Of a stretch of DNA of 64,000 bases, positions 12,901 to 25,843 are shown one piece after another (the first letter of the stretch is position 1; every line of letters starts with the position of its first letter). The translations under genes were made by a program, and so were the position numbers. This DNA is from Lutjanus erythropterus (Eukaryota; Chordata; Actinopteri; Lutjaniformes; Lutjanidae), in NCBI GenBank assembly GCA_020091685.1, contig CM034603.1:37461260-37525259 (forward strand), written 5' to 3'. The notes under the pieces are model-generated. The model was not told where the DNA came from, ran no database searches, and saw only the letters and a list, made by a program, of their open reading frames with translations.

Positions 12901-14034
12901 CTAAAAAGCTAAACCGTCATCCAACAACTCTGGATGTCCGGACTGTTTACCTGCATGCAACCAAAGCTGACTTAAATGTCACTGGCCATTGCACGCTGAG
13001 GTTCCATCCATTTTTTTCCCCTGTTAAAAGGTTTTTTGTTGGAGTTTTGCTTACTTTTTCAAGGGTCTACAGGACAGGGGGTGTCACACACTGTGCAAAC
13101 TGTAAAGCCCTCTGAGAGGCAAAATTCACTTGACTTGTCAATACCATTCGAACTACAAACAGAAACCAGAATGCTTCTAAAATTAAAATCTTGTCCCTTG
13201 CCCACAGGATCACAGGAAAAATAAAGCTCATGAAATGTAACCTGTACACCAGCACATCAAATCACACAGAGTCTGACTGGGACGACTGTAACCAGCGCCC
13301 CCTGTCTGTTTGATTCCATACAGCGATCAGGAAAGATTAACTCTCCAGACCGGCTGCATCATATCAGAGTGTAAACACACGGCCTCAGGCTTGTTCTCAG
13401 CGGTGGTTTCATTTGTTTACTGTACTAATGCCTGTGACTTAACATGATGATGATGATTTGTCAGAGTGTTAACGTGCTGCACACAGCTCTGTTAGATGAC
13501 TCCACTCTGCAGGCTAAATCTGTCCACCAACCACACACGGAGCTGCAGATCTGCTGCTCTCCATGACTCGCTGGTTCAAATCCACAGAGGCTCTGACTCA
13601 TCCCTCAGCGTTATGGGGAGGGGGGGGAGTGGAGGAGGGGATTTGTAATTGTCTCCAGCTTGTACAATTTAACTTTGTTTCCTCTGCAGCAGGTGAGCGA
13701 TTTAACAAATCTGAATTACTCACACAGTTTATCTGCATCAGGATTAGAGGGGAATAAATCCTTTTAGTGCCTGGTGGCCAGTCAGATTGTGTATATCATT
13801 TATGGAAAGAGGAAGTGTCCATAAATGTTGTTTTCATGTTTTTCTTCACACCATACGCTTGCAGTCAGAGAGAATCATAAGCCAATAATGGAGGATTACA
13901 GGCAGTCCATTATTTTATATGCTGAAGTGAATTATTGAGATGAACTGTGGCCAATTAAATATAAAATGGGATAAATAAAACAGCAATGAAACAGAAGTGT
14001 ATCTGTGTTGCCGAGGTCTTATTTACTTTGCTAT
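12901..14034. other. no recognised feature
   Basis: Includes a G-rich stretch near 13610-13640. No exon or repeat match seen. Confidence 0.5.
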
Positions 14035-14042
14035 GTCTAACC

Positions 14043-14384
14043 CAGGGGACTGAAACCTGTGGCTCCGGAGCCACATGTGGCTCTTTCGCCCCCCTCCAGT
14101 GACTCCCTGTGGCTTTCACAAAACCTTATGAGGGAATGACAGTTCTTATTTTCACATTTTTATTTTCATTTATGATAGGCCTAAAGTGATTCCTACATCC
14201 TGTAATTGTAAAAATATTTCTTCAACTAAATGCATCATTTTGCTGGTGACCATCTTGAGTTTCCTTAAACAAGCTATTGATGGCAAATTCAAAAGAAAAG
14301 AAACATTTACGAGGGAAATAGAGAATTGTTTGCTTCCCCTTTTGACCTAAAGTCTCTTTTTATTGTGAAGGTTGCTGACCCCTG
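14043..14384. mobile_element. non-autonomous hAT element
   Basis: A 342-bp element. The left end reads CAGGGGACTGAAACC; the right end, reverse-complemented, reads CAGGGGTCAGCAACC (12 of 15 match). Flanking 8-mers GTCTAACC (14035-14042) and CTCTAACC (14385-14392) differ at one base, fitting the 8-bp target duplication of hAT transposons. The left end carries a palindromic GGCTCCGGAGCC with GCCACATGTGGC, resembling a well-known vertebrate hAT family end. There is no coding capacity. Confidence 0.85.
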
Positions 14385-14733
14385 CTCTAACCCATTATGT
14401 GCTATAGAGACCAGGGGGACATAGGACTAGAGGGCACAACGAGATGATATCATTAAAAGCTAAATGAAGGAAAACTAAATGTTTTTGCAATATGTCATGT
14501 TTTGTCTCTAAAAAGTTCAAGGCCCTACACTTCTCTAGCCTTAGTGTTGTTTTTTTTCCACATGCAGGGCTCCACGATCAAGTAGCAATGATAAATGTGC
14601 AACATGTGGGCTGACTTTAAGACTAAAGGCACAAAAACTACATGGTCTGGTTTAGGATTGGGGTTTGCTTGAGGTAACGTAACCTAATGTCCGTTAAAAG
14701 GAAGTCGAAGAGTTTCAGCTTCACATGGGACAT

Positions 14734-15090
14734 TAGGGCTGCACAATTAATCATGGAAATATTGAAATTGTAATACGATATCCAAATCCCAGAACCAGAA
14801 CCAAATCGCAATTTACTGAATAAGGGATGAAGTGTGTTGTAATGAAGTGTTGTAGTGTTGATGATTTGGCCTAAAAATTTTCCGAATGAAAGAAAACCTG
14901 TTTTTTGATACAGACCCCAACAAATATCACATCATCATGATTTTAATGGTTGTTTGTCCAGCAAAAATGAAAATTGTGACCAAAAAATGATCATTTCCAC
15001 TAATCGTTTTGCATTTTGGAATCAATTTCGGTCAAAAAAATATATAATATATAATATAATATAACTTTTTGATCATATTGTGCAGCCCTG
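14734..15090. mobile_element. non-autonomous hAT element
   Basis: A 357-bp element. Left end TAGGGCTGCACAATTAATCA; right end ATATTGTGCAGCCCTG, giving terminal inverted repeats around AGGGCTGCACAAT. The flanking octamers TGGGACAT (14726-14733) and TGAGACAT (15091-15098) differ at one position. The interior is AT-rich with a short TATAAT-type tract near 15040-15062. A related right end lies at 26900-26993. A short GTTGCAGCCCT end of another family follows at about 15257-15296. Confidence 0.8.
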
Positions 15091-15634
15091 TGAGACATGA
15101 ACTCTGGTCTCCTGGGTAGAAGTCCACCCACCTCCTCTGTACACCTATTTTCTCATTCTTACCTGACTTAGACAGGACACAAAAACATGCTAGAGGGACG
15201 CCTCCAGAAAGGACGTATATTTGATGTGTTGGAAGTGAGAACAGGCTGCTATATATCATTAATCAATGATGAAAATAATAATACGTTGCAGCCCTGATGT
15301 TGCTCACTTGCAGTCCAACAAAATGCTGCCTTCAAGTGCAACAATAAAGGGATTTCTCAACACAATCATGTAACGTTCACAAACAGTGTGAGTGATGTCA
15401 CTTTGGACGGCAGCGGGGTATTTTTACCGTCATGTTACAGGAAGCAGAGGAGGCCGCAGGACTGAGGCAGTCTGTGAAAATCACTGACACGGCAGATTCA
15501 GACGGGACTGAAATTACAGACAGTAATGATTCCCTCACCCCGACTCCCCCCGCAGCTTCAGTCCCTCCTGCAGGGCGTTTACTGCCCCGCCTCACCCCCA
15601 ACAACTCCTCACTGACAGGCTGAGAGCATGTAGA

Positions 15635-15636
<2 letters not shown>

Positions 15637-15676
<40 letters not shown>

Positions 15677-15687
15677 ACACACAGACA
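15637..15687. repeat. (CA)n microsatellite
   Basis: About 25 CA units, with GA interruptions near the right end. Confidence 0.97.
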
Positions 15688-15948
15688 TACAAAGGATCAG
15701 AGACGTGGCTGAGGTTTGGTGTTCAGCACTAGCAGAGAGAAAGGGATTGTGGGATTGGAGACGGGGGGTTTCCCTTTACAAAGGCCAGATCTCCTTTCTC
15801 CTCTCGGTAAGATCATCCTCCTCAGGGTCTGACTGCTCCACCTGCACCAATCGATCCCTGTCTGTGTGCACGAGTGTGAGTGTCAGATATCAAATTAACC
15901 AGTCAGTGATGCTAGTGATACTACAGCGATCACAGATGCTATCTGTGG

Positions 15949-15974
15949 TGTGTGTGTGTGTGTGTGTGTGTGCA
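15949..15974. repeat. (GT)n microsatellite
   Basis: Twelve or so GT units followed by a less regular GT-rich stretch. Confidence 0.95.
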
Positions 15975-16070
15975 TTTATATATGCGTGTGTGTGCTTCAG
16001 AGCAGTTGAAGTGATAACAGTCTGAAACATCAGAATACACCTACCAGAGTCATTACTAATTACTATTACT

Positions 16071-16312
16071 AGGGCTGCAACTAACAATTATTTGATTAAT
16101 CGGTCCATTATTTTCTTGATTAATCGATTAATGTTTGTTTGGTCCATAGAGTTTCAGAAAATACTGTTGATCAGTGTCTCCAAAACTCTAAGATGATGTC
16201 CTCAAATGTCAAAACTATTCAGTTTCTGGTCAGAGGACTAAAGAAACCAGAAAATATTCATGTTTAAGAAGCTGAAACCAGATATATCTTTTATCTTAAA
16301 AAATTACTCAGA
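16071..16312. repeat. AT-rich element, GCTGCAACTAAC family
   Basis: Starts AGGGCTGCAACTAACAATTA. It shares several blocks with 28786-29113: TTAATCGATTAAT, ATGTCCTCAAATGTC, ATTCAGTTT, and AGAAACCAGAAAATATTCA followed by TTTAAGAA. The right terminus is missing; the element dissolves into the short tandem repeat at 16315. Confidence 0.75.
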
Positions 16313-16314
16313 CC

Positions 16315-16344
16315 GCAGATATTTGCAGATATTTGCAGATATTT
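16315..16344. repeat. GCAGATATTT tandem triplet
   Basis: Three perfect 10-bp units, abutting the broken right end of the element at 16071. Confidence 0.9.
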
Positions 16345-16857
16345 TTATGCATAATATCCAGAGAAGAAAAGCAGGAATGGCTCCCAAACAGGTTGACCAG
16401 GCCGCTGATGACGTTCAGCTGCTTCAGAACAGATTTCTCTCTGCTCAAATGCTGTCAGGAGTTACAAGACAGCAAACAACAAATTCAATGAGCTGTGAGA
16501 CCAACAGACGAGCTGCAGAGTCTGTAATCACGCAGCCGAGAAAAAACATCAACATCACCGCAGTGCGAGTCGGTGTGAGAGCTTCAGGTGCAGTCGGCCG
16601 TCTGTCCATCTGACCACATGTTTGCAAACGGGATGTGAGTGGAGCTCACGGATGAACATCACTGCTGCTGCTAAAACATCTGCAGCCCTTCAATAAACAA
16701 CAAGAAGCTGAGGCTGCTGATCTTCAGTGGAGGTTAATGGGTAAGGGCTTTGTAAATGCTCTCACACCGAAGTTCAATTTTTACTTCAGACTGTTAGCTA
16801 GCGAAGCTGTTACCTGAGTATGTGTGTATGAAAATAACCATATGACTACAGACCATC

Positions 16858-17340
16858 ATGTCCAACATTAAAACTGTCCTCAGTGGTCGACTGGAACAGG
16901 ACAAGCACTCGGCTGCCATGTCCGAGGACGCTCGCAGCCAAAGATCACGTTGCTGCCAGCTGGGGGAGGAAAGTGTGATACATGCTGGTACGAGGCCATC
17001 ACCCAGTTGCTTAACGATTGAGACCAACATGCTGCCAATCAGTGTGGGAGAGAGCGAGGGATTTACAGAGCTAGATCAGTACCTCAGGCCCGTTAAGCCG
17101 TCGAGAGCTGCTGTGACTAAACACATTGAAAAACACATTGAGGAGAAGGATGAGCTAAAAGTCAAGCTAGCCAGGGCAGACAAGCTAACGTAAGCTCTGA
17201 TCACTGACTGCTACACGGCTCTCGTAAATGAAAGCATCATCACAATTACCTGTCACTTCATCAGTGCAGACTGAGAGATCCTCCTCACTCAAAACCTCTC
17301 CGTCCTCGCTGAGAAGCTGACAAGTTTGGTGGAGACATAG
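16858..17340 (+). pseudogene. hAT (ZBED-like) transposase relic
   Basis: One reading frame, broken by in-frame stops at 17191 and 17272 and ending at 17338, keeps the core of an hAT-type transposase. It contains, in order, a segment like the LPISVGESEGF motif (compare the PFSVVE..GF motif of ZBED proteins), a PSRAAV..HIEKHIEEKDELK helix, and ALITDCYTALVNES followed by ITITCHFIS. The last matches the family pattern of a TTD.WT core followed by a V/I-T-H/C-H-F segment, which begins the catalytic domain. The TGA at 17272 falls where the family usually has Trp. No BED zinc finger or C-terminal dimerisation domain is visible. Identification is by eye from motif order. It lies inside the inferred kcnq3 intron and is probably an old insertion. 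Confidence 0.6.
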
Positions 17341-18867
17341 GGACAAATGACACCTCTTAAATTTGACATCAATTGCCAATTAATGAGTGTTGGGCTGTTG
17401 GAAGCAAAATTCACCTGAACTGACATTGCTAAACCACATTTTTGACATTAACTCAACGCTGACTGGAAAGTTGATGACAAGAGTTTGCACTGAATGCCTT
17501 TATTGCAAAGTCCACACAAGAGAGATGACAAGCAAAGAGGAAGAAAGAGATGACAAGACTCGAGTCCTAGTAGGTCGCATCAATGTTGACCAGTGCAGAG
17601 CTGCAACTGTCATTGAAATCAAAACCTAATGAAGGCAACACACACTGAAATGTCCTTCCTTTATCAAACACCCAGGGTCTGAAAACTTGGTGTCTTTGTT
17701 CTTCGAGCTACAAAAGACTCAACCCAGTCTTCAGTATGTCAGTTTATCCACGGAAAGTTCTCAAACCACTGCTGCAGTTTATTAGATTTCTCTTCATCCC
17801 GTGTGCTCCAAACACTTTTTGACAACATTTTGGCTAAATAGATACAGCAGCTTCTGTTGTCACCGACTCAGTTGGCTGTTTATCTTTGTCATATTGCAAA
17901 TATGTTTCCTTCTATTAGTCGGCAGCAACATCTGACATTCTACAAAAAGCTAGCAGGCTACTAATTCTTCAGAAGCATCTTTCAAGCTAAAGGCAGGAGG
18001 TGTTTGATTCTCAGTTTTAATTGGGCTATTTAAAGATATTGACTAAAAATATGAATATAAACACTTTACAAAGTTGTTTGTGAAATTTTATGACTCCAAA
18101 AAATTCATCTTAACAAAGAAAAAGTTCTAATTGGACGGTTAATGTAGCCCATTCCACATGTGGCCATCTGCTGTCTGTGTCTCCTTCGTGGTCCTACACA
18201 CAATCATTCCTGTACTCGCTGTTAACATTAAAATGATTTGTCGAGCTGCGTGTTTGCACTGGAATGAGGCCAACAAGGAGGGTCAGAGCCCACATCTCAC
18301 ATCATCCGTCCTCGGCCGTGCGTTAATTACCACACGCCTTAGAACTCTTGGCACAAGTCAAACCCGGTGAGGATCATAACAATAAAACTATGAGTAATGT
18401 TTCATCGTTGATGAGACTCGGTGAAATCACTTATTACTGTTTCCCTGCATCTATCGTTCGAGCTGTAAACCTCAAACCGCCTCTGAGGCAGAAATCATCG
18501 TTAGCCACCTGCTAAACCACAGCTGTGCTGCTCCACCAAATCACTCCGGCAGGTTATAAACATGAAATATGTCGACTTATCTGCTCAGCTGTGGGATCAA
18601 CTGAGGCTTTAAAACAAACTTTTGTTGTTTCTTTGTAGTGATTACTGTCATTTTTGCAACTAATGGCGTATATGTGCACTTTGTGAGCACAAATTTCAGG
18701 ACTTTAAAGTCAATTTGAATCCCTCTAGAGGAAAAAAAATAATTCAGGCAGTGAAATAAAATAGAAAACACATTCTTGTGCGTCAAATGAATATCAGAGT
18801 ACAGGACTGCTCACACCAACATCAGCAACTTTTCTGAGAAAAAACAATACATTAATAATTACACAGA
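17341..18867. other. no recognised feature
   Basis: Could hold further decayed transposase sequence downstream of the relic (the 17387-17629 frame is Lys/Glu-rich), but no motif is legible. Confidence 0.45.
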
Positions 18868-18940
18868 CTTTATGGTCCAAACATCAGAAAATAATCAAAA
18901 GATTATTCAGTCATGAAAATAATAATTAGTTGCACCCCTT
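18868..18940. repeat. fragment of GCTGCAACTAAC family
   Basis: Right terminus only: TTTATGGTCCAAACATCAGA, then AAAATAATAATTAGTTGCAC. It reads as the reverse complement of the left end at 16071. Confidence 0.6.
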
Positions 18941-21900
18941 GTTTAAGCACAACACAAAATAAACCACAGCCATGAATATTTCCACATATCACACTATCAC
19001 AATACAGGGTTTTGAGGATTGATAAAGTATCACATAACATAATATCACAGTAGTACCAACAAATCTCAGTTGGTACCCTTAAAATTAGAGAGTTCAGTAT
19101 CCAACCCTATTTATTTCCCTGATGCCAAGTGTACATGGAACAGTATTATTGTGATAAAGCCTCTGGAGGACCATGTCCATCAGTGTGGCCTGCAGCAGAA
19201 CCACAGCAGATCAAACACACCTCTGTCTTTGTGTGCCTGCTGAGTGGATGTGCTTTAGACCAGCGGAGGGATCAGATTTCAGCCTGATGCTGTTTGAAGC
19301 CATCGTGTCACTGAAGATCTTCTGTTTTGTGTTTGCACGGTGCTCGACAATCCCTCATTTCATCGTTGATTCAGTGCACGACCCTCTCTGATCCACATTA
19401 GTCCACACGATTTGCCGTTTCCATCACGATGCCGTGGGGGATGCGCTCTGTTGTCTTTCACCCGTGCTCAATTATCCCAAACACCAGATCAAATTCAATC
19501 GTCCTGCTATTATCAGGATTTCTACATTTCCCCCCTCTCTCCATCCTCACTTTGTTACACCCCCCTCCCCCGACGACTGTAATGTTCATGGTGCCCAGAG
19601 GCTCCAACCTCCAAATCCCCCGAGGCTGTTTGCCTCTAGTCTCAGCCTGCTTAAGAATGATGCTGTCAGGTTTCATTTACGTCACGTTGTGCAGCAGAAT
19701 GTGGTAATCTTCAGGTATGAGTCAGTGAGCTGGAATGAAGAGTTTCAGAATCATCCTCAGTGTAAATGTGCAGTTTTAATACTTTGTAAAGCTGATATTT
19801 GTCTTATTTAGAAGGGAGAGGTTTCAGGAGGAATTACCAACTGTATTTAGGTGACAATACAAATTTCTTGCACGTCATTGTCATGCAAAATCATAAAATG
19901 ACATACTGTAAAATCTTGTCCTTATACAGTTGTTTTTTTCCTACAGTTCTCATGATCCCAGCATGGGAGTAGTGTGTCCTTTTCTTGGCTATTTTAAGAT
20001 GAAGGAACTCTTTTAAGGTGATTTTTCCATGTTGTTCATATAGAACGCTGATATAGGTTTTCCAGCTAGCCGGCATGTACACTATCAGTTTGGTAAAAAT
20101 GCAAACCCAAATACTTCTATTTCAATCCAGTCCTCCTAAACTCCGGCAGAAAAAGGTCATTAAATGTGGATGTTGCCTTCCTTAATTCTGTTTGTATTGT
20201 TGTTGTTTCCCAACTGCTGGAGGGTAGGTAGGTGAAGTGACAGGAATTAGCTCCAAAGTCAGTTGAGCAGGAAAGGCTAACATTAAGCTAATGTTAATCC
20301 TAATACTAGTGTTGTACCTTATAATGTGAGCTCCGGTACAATCGTTTCCCTTTTGAAGCATTGTAATCCAGCCTTCAACTGCAGCTGGACGTCTTCTGTG
20401 TTGAAGTTGTTTTTAGCATGTGAGTGTCTATAGGATCAAATATACACACAAATATAAACAATCTGCATTCTGTTCTGTCAAAAGAAAGTTTTTGGTACAC
20501 AATCCTAGTCCAAAGCAGTTTGTTCTTGGTGGACCGTGGTCACTCACTCCTACACAGACCCCTGATACCTCTGCACTTCAATAGGAATGAGGGGCAACTA
20601 GTAAGTCAAGAGAGGTTGATGCGTTCAAGCTGGAACTGGAGGATGTCGGACGTTATATCTGAAGTTTGAGACCGTCTTGCTCTCTTGTTCCAAGCTTTCA
20701 ACAACAACACACAGTCCTCATTTAACAGATTGTTGTCATGGCATTATAAACTTCCCGTTGTTCTCAGCACTCAGAGGTGAAGAAGTCAACCTGAAAAGTG
20801 AGCGATTGTCAAGCAGTTGTGTTGTGAGTTGTGACTGTGTAAGGAGCTCCATCTCGTCACAGTGGCATGCTAGCAGGACTGCATTTGTGCTTTCTTTTCC
20901 ACTTACGCACACTGTTTTGTCCACTCGTATCATGTGCACACACCTTTTTCTTAACGTTGCAACATCTCCTCCCTTTCTTCAAAGACCCACAACATAAAAC
21001 ACAACATTTGAATACTGATTGGATTATCATGGGAACTGTAGAAGCTTCAAGACATCCAGGTAAGCCCTACTCATAAACTTGTGTTACATTTAGTTAATCA
21101 ATAATGGTGTATTTGTGCAAAGACACACCACAGTATGAAGCCATGTGCAGTATAAAGAGGAAAAAGCCAGTGTTTTGTTGGATGTGTAAAGCAAAGTCAA
21201 CCCCAACACATTCTCCAGGGTCTTCCTGCCCTGTTAACAACCTGCAGCCCCCCGTCATAACGCCCGGGGGCTTCACTATGTCATTTAAGAGCTCCTGATG
21301 CACCGTCATGAAAGCCATTTTTTTCTGCAGAGATAAGTGCTTTTTGACAGCTGGTCATATACTGTCCACTCATCAGGGCAGGACGAGTCCCAGCAGAGCG
21401 GAGGGACGTTTCAGCAATCAGGCTCAGCACATAAAAACCCGGCTAATCACTGCCATCGATTCAGCAATAAAATGCATTCAATCAAGTGTTTGAAGCTGAC
21501 CGACATCCGTTCTCTTTTATTAAAATCAGGCAGCTAAACAGCAGCAGATCTACATAAACTTGTGTCTAAAGTTCAGTTTTTAATAGTCTCATACTGTACA
21601 GGATCTGGCAGCAGACAGTAACTTCCTCGCTGCAGCAGCAGCTCCGTCACCTCGGCTCACAGCCAGCTCAGTGGGAGTGACTCCTAAATGAACATGTAAC
21701 TTCAGAGACTGTCAGAGCAACTGCAGGCTCGCCTCTCTGTTTCTGGTGCAGGAGCAACAACAACACATGAAGAGATGAACCTGAGCTAAACCTGACTTCA
21801 GGCTGAGCTTCAGGAACAAACAACAGCTGCTTCTCATCAGTAATTCTGGCCTGCAGCACTGAACCAGGACCAGCTGTTTGTTTTTTTTACACTTGTCATC

Positions 21901-22189
21901 TTTAAAACAAACAGTTTACTTCCAGATTAGCTGAAGATGTGCCCCTTCATCTTCTTTGGTTTTGACTATAAACTGTATGATGTCTCACTTCTGTTGCAAG
22001 TCTACCAATTACATCCAGGCAGTATTTATTTTTCCATACCATCCTGACATTTTACTGGGAAATACAGTCTTATGGTGGAATTTGTCTAAAACTGCTCAAC
22101 TGTACTGAGGTCCCTCAACGTAGGCAGAGCTGATTGTGAGCAGCAGGGAAACAGCACACACTCAAAAGCTCTGCCTCAGTCTTGCAAAG
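18941..22189. other. no recognised gene
   Basis: Contains a C-rich stretch at 19420-19720 with long overlapping frames on both strands (19434-19811 plus is the longest, 125 codons) but no identifiable domain. Nothing else is recognisable to 22189. Confidence 0.5.
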
Positions 22190-22430
22190 CTGCAACTTTT
22201 ATTCACTGACAAACTTCAGCCTAAACTGTACATTCACTGCCAGAGTGACAACTTCGCTCCTCATGTTTCCCGCCGCTCACTCTCTGCCACCACAAACAGT
22301 AATTAGTCTGACACTTGCCCTCTCTCACTGACAGGCTACGTAAAATTCTACTCGTTACTCTGACCAATCCAAAATACCCCCAAGGCAGGGGCATTTGCAA
22401 CGGCGGGAGATTTTCACAGTATGATAACCA
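22190..22430. repeat. dispersed repeat, copy 2
   Basis: The left 70 bp match 3251-3320. The continuation (CCGCCGCTCACTCTCTGCC, then CCAAAATACCCCCAAGGCAG, then GCAACGGCGGGAGATTTTCA) resembles the rest of an interspersed repeat I remember from percomorph fishes. Confidence 0.6.
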
Positions 22431-25400
22431 TCTCAGAAAATATAACATGAAATGACGTTGTAAATGCCAGGATAACAGTGACAACCCACTGCTACAAAAC
22501 ACATATTGGGATTGTCTGTTTGATACTAATGATTTTTTTAGTCATAAATTATATTAAAACATCTAAAGCCAATCCAAATATTTGTAAATTCCCCCTCTTG
22601 ACTCAGTATGGGATGATATGTCAAGTTAATTGAGCCTCAATCTTAAATTTCATCTGTCCATAAGCCACCATTGAATGACTCTCCCACTGGTGCACCATTT
22701 GGAGAAGATAAATGTCATTACACTAAATGACCACAACCACAGAGTCCATTAGAAACCCTGAACTGAATCCACAATGGGTAAACATAAACAGGCCGAGATG
22801 GTAAAACAGAGGGAAACCTTATAAAGGAGACGGTTTTCATTGACTGAAGTCAAGTCAGTTTATCTAAAACTAACATGCTGCCAGTCCTAGTAGGTAAATT
22901 CCACCTGAATCTAAACGCACAAACTGAATTTCCTGTGGGAAATTTATCACAATAATTCCAATAACAATCCAACACATTTTAACAAAGACAAATGTCTGCT
23001 GTGTCCATTTGACCTGAATGTCCAACGGATGGATCTGTTATCTTGACTGAAACTGAAACATATCAAGCCTGTGATTGTTCAAGAAATCCTCTCCATTTGC
23101 CAAGTAAATGAAAACACTCGTAAACATACAGCTGACTGCTGGACGATGCGTCACACATGAGTAGCTGAACAGACAAACAAAGCAAAGGGAGACATCAACA
23201 GAAGATCACATTCTTCATTTGAAGAGGATTACTACCGGGAAAAGACAAACAAAGACAGCTGGTCAGTGTTGTCCAGTCAGCTGTGTCTCAGCGTGGATCT
23301 GACGTGTGTATTACTGACACGACAGCCCCGAAATCCTCCACCACAGCAGCGATGAAGCAATATGGTGATGAGGTCTGTTCTCAGAGGAGCCTCCTTCATG
23401 TCCTCCACCTCCACGCAGAAAAATCTGAGACAAACTGTCGGTTTGAGCTAAGAATAAAATATAAAATCCTGCTTTTATTGTTTTGAGAGTATAGATTTAT
23501 TACTCTGAAAGGGAAAATATTTTGCAGGTAAATGGCTGTCAGAAACCTATTTACCATGTGCACTACATTTGGTATCCACCATTTTATTTGAATGACCAAA
23601 TTGTCAAGTGTGTAAATGTATCCATATTTTTTCTGACTTTCTGCTAACAATCCCATAATGCAATGCATTTTCTGTGTTAACATTGCATGTCTCTACAGCT
23701 GTCTGTGATGATGCAACTGTAATTCTGCTATTTTTGGCCGTAATTAGACATGGAGCTAATTACTTATTGCAGTTGCAGTTGCTGCAATTTAAATGGCCTC
23801 ATTACTTGTTACTTTGTCTTACCTGAAAACAGTGGACAGCTGCAGAGGAGGACAGACAAATGCCGACCTATAATTTGTCGTCACTTGACGCTAAAGTGGC
23901 GCGAGACAGTTCAGGTGATGTCAGCTCATTCAGTTTGCACAGCTTGATATAAACGCTTCATCATATTATTATTTATTAACTACTGTCTTGCTTAACGTAT
24001 CCAGCTTCCTGTCGGTCTTCTTCTGCTAAATCCAACTGTTCAACCGTAGGAAATAAAAGCGTAGCAGGTAGATTGCTAAGTCGTTGTTTCCCTCTGGTGG
24101 TCAGGAGTAGTTTGGCTGATAACCAGAGTATCTGCTAACCTGCTAACTGTAGCTGCTTTGTAAAGATCAACAGATCATTAATTGCGGCACCACTAGTGGT
24201 TTGTGAAATGATAAGCTGTGATCTAAAGCATCACTGATTTAAAGTAAATAACCTAAAACATGCACATCTGAGAAGGTCTATGTTCCATCAGAGAATTTTA
24301 AAAATATTTACAGATAAAAATTAGATTCCATGACAGATTTCTGGTTGTTTTGCTCCATTTCAGACACTGAATTCCTGCTGAGATTCCCCAACAGTCATGC
24401 GTCTTGATGGGCCCTTGGCAAAGCATCGAGCCCCGCTGGTTTATTCAGGCAGCATCTGCCTCATATGTACGATATTCTGCACAAGCCTGCTTGAAGCCAA
24501 AATATTCACAGAAACTCTGCCACAGCTTTATTGATACACGCTATCCTCCATCTTGATGAAAGATTTCCAGGACAAAGTCATCAGTGTAGCACGAGAAATC
24601 ACTCCGATACATCTGAAGAGTCACTGCATGTCTTTCAGTGACAAAAACATTTACTGTGAGGCCCTGCAGCTGTGACCGATTGAACGTAGCATCGAGGTTA
24701 CCTGAAGTTAAATTCACCACATTTAATCAGCCGTGCAGCAAAGAAGAGCTGCCAAGGTCTGAAGAGAAAAGAGGATCGGCTCAAAACTTCACCCTAAAAT
24801 ACAGCATGAAAGAGTTCAACAAAAGTGTTGAGTCTACAAAAACGTGTGTTTCAGGGGGGACAGAACAACTTACACAGCTCTTTCTGCAGTTTTTGGTAAC
24901 AAAGATCAAACAGTCAGCGTCAGGACAACAAGCTGAGACATGAAACTGTCAACTGTCACTTTAACTAATCCCAAAGCTAAAAAAATTCTCTTATATCACC
25001 ATCTAATCTTTCAATTCAAATATCACAGATAATCACCAAAACTGCACTCATGTTATTTTTCCGGGGCAGAGGAGATATGAGCTTTAAGAGAGACACAAAA
25101 CTGCTTCCTTCTGACTCATCTGCTCATAAGCTCAATTAACTCCTCGCACTCAGCTGTTTTCCCCACTGTCGTGCACCGCGACCAAATGACTCTCGCCCTG
25201 TGAAATCTGCTGCCGAGTGCTATTTAGAGTCACTAATTGCTAATGAGTGCTCATAGCCCCTAATGAGCTGCTCACATCGCTTCCAGTCTCTAACTCCACT
25301 ACGTCTGTTTTCATCCTGCCTCCGTATGATCAGCCCAGTTTAACCCACGAGCAAAGAAGACTTTTAAGAAGTTCAGTGTCAGGAAGCTAAATTCTCATGT

Positions 25401-25843
25401 CATTATTCAGAAACCTATGGTGGATTCTGCAAACAACACACAGATTCACTTATCACATGCATCAAAATAGCACTGCCCTGTACTGGTCCCATTTATGAAC
25501 AATGTTAGAGGAGAATAAACAGGAGGACAAAAAGCAGTTGTGCGGTTTAGCTGCAGAGTTTGAGCTGTGCTATTACATCTTCTAGCTGAAATTTCTGAGA
25601 TGGTGATACAGTCGTTTTCTATCTGAGAAGAATCAGATATCAAATCAACAAGGCCACAACCAAACTGACCTGATATTTAAGTCCTCTGAGACCACCCTGA
25701 ACATTAACTGTGGGAATTAAATCCACTGTCCAAAATATATGGACGAAAAAATCAAGACCAACTTCTAACTGTGAAAATGTTTCTGATGTTTGTCCAGCTC
25801 CTCTTCCTGAAAGTTGTAATCATTGAGATTCAATTCTATTTTT
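22431..25843. other. no recognised feature
   Basis: Unassigned intronic sequence. A segment at 25150-25330 has several TAAT cores and is raised separately as a possible conserved element. Confidence 0.5.
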
